From NCBI GenBank assembly GCA_002477465.1, contig DLPV01000059.1, positions 1-14,193 on the forward strand: a stretch of DNA of 14,193 nt, read 5' to 3'. The translations under genes were made by a program, and so were the position numbers. This DNA comes from Gammaproteobacteria bacterium UBA7449. GTDB taxonomy: Bacteria > Pseudomonadota > Gammaproteobacteria > Pseudomonadales > Pseudohongiellaceae. The notes beneath the pieces were generated by a model. That model made no database searches and was not told the DNA's origin. It saw only the letters and a program-made list of their open reading frames with translations. Below are positions 14,056-14,193 of this stretch, piece by piece (the first letter of the stretch is position 1; each line of letters begins with the position of its first letter).

Positions 14056-14103
14056 GTTTCGGTGTAATAGTTTTGGTATGAGAGTTTTGGTGTAGTTGTT
14101 TCG
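14056..14103. repeat. 14-bp tandem repeat in the leader of the SRPBCC gene
   Basis: Three and a half units at an exact 14-base period are visible: GTTTCGGTGTAATA (14056), GTTTTGGTATGAGA (14070), GTTTTGGTGTAGTT (14084) and a partial GTTTCG (14098). The 5' part of each unit is the most conserved. The repeat lies 20-67 bases upstream of the ATG, so it would be transcribed as part of the leader if the upstream promoter candidate is right. Confidence 0.65.
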
Positions 14104-14108
14104 TCCTT

Positions 14109-14138
14109 ATCCTAAGCAATTTCTGCTATAGGGAACAA
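14109..14138 (-). promoter_or_regulatory. Candidate promoter for the SRPBCC gene
   Basis: On the minus strand TTGTTC (14138-14133) and TAGGAT (14114-14109) are separated by 18 bases and resemble -35 and -10 hexamers (three and four of six matches). They are upstream of the 14-bp repeats and about 73 bases from the ATG. The match is weak. Confidence 0.25.
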
Positions 14139-14193
14139 GCTTAAACCACGGATTTTTGGTCTCCCGCGGTTTATCGCCCTTTTTCTCGATCCT

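Overview
The window looks like chromosomal DNA from a Gram-negative proteobacterium. A gammaproteobacterium, probably marine, is my best guess. This rests on base composition near 50% GC, a DgkA very close to the enterobacterial type, a Sec-dependent periplasmic protein set, and a phospholipase C / lipid glycosyltransferase pair known from marine heterotrophs and rhizobia. The taxon is inferred. There are no rRNA, tRNA, CRISPR, insertion-sequence or phage genes.

Left part (98-8925, all minus strand, read right to left). It opens with a two-gene amino-acid ABC importer: a substrate-binding protein fused to its permease, overlapped by its ATPase. A class V PLP enzyme without the catalytic cysteine loop follows, then a secreted metallo-beta-lactamase-fold hydrolase. 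Next is a CDP-alcohol phosphatidyltransferase whose stop codon overlaps the start of a concentrative nucleoside transporter. A small membrane protein with no AUG start comes after that, and last a 593-residue membrane protein I do not recognise.

Middle (8926-9238). This is a 313-base divergent promoter region. It carries four 7-base half-sites resembling the PhoB operator CTGTCAY, spaced exactly 11 bp apart and facing the plus-strand genes. A second Pho-box-like site lies at 10863.

Right part (9239-13408, plus strand). Five genes form a coherent lipid-remodelling set: a PAP2 lipid phosphatase, an MJ1255-type glycosyltransferase, a PlcP-like metallophosphatase/phospholipase C, a GT4 lipid glycosyltransferase (Agt-like) and diacylglycerol kinase. 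The model is as follows. Under phosphate starvation PlcP and PAP2 turn phospholipids and phosphatidate into diacylglycerol. The glycosyltransferases convert diacylglycerol to phosphorus-free glycolipids. DgkA returns surplus diacylglycerol to phosphatidate. The Pho-box-like sites fit this model, but biochemical roles and regulation are inferred from family membership and motif reading.

Right edge (13409-14193). A palindromic terminator-like hairpin separates dgkA from a convergent secreted SRPBCC protein. The leader of that gene contains a 14-bp tandem repeat.
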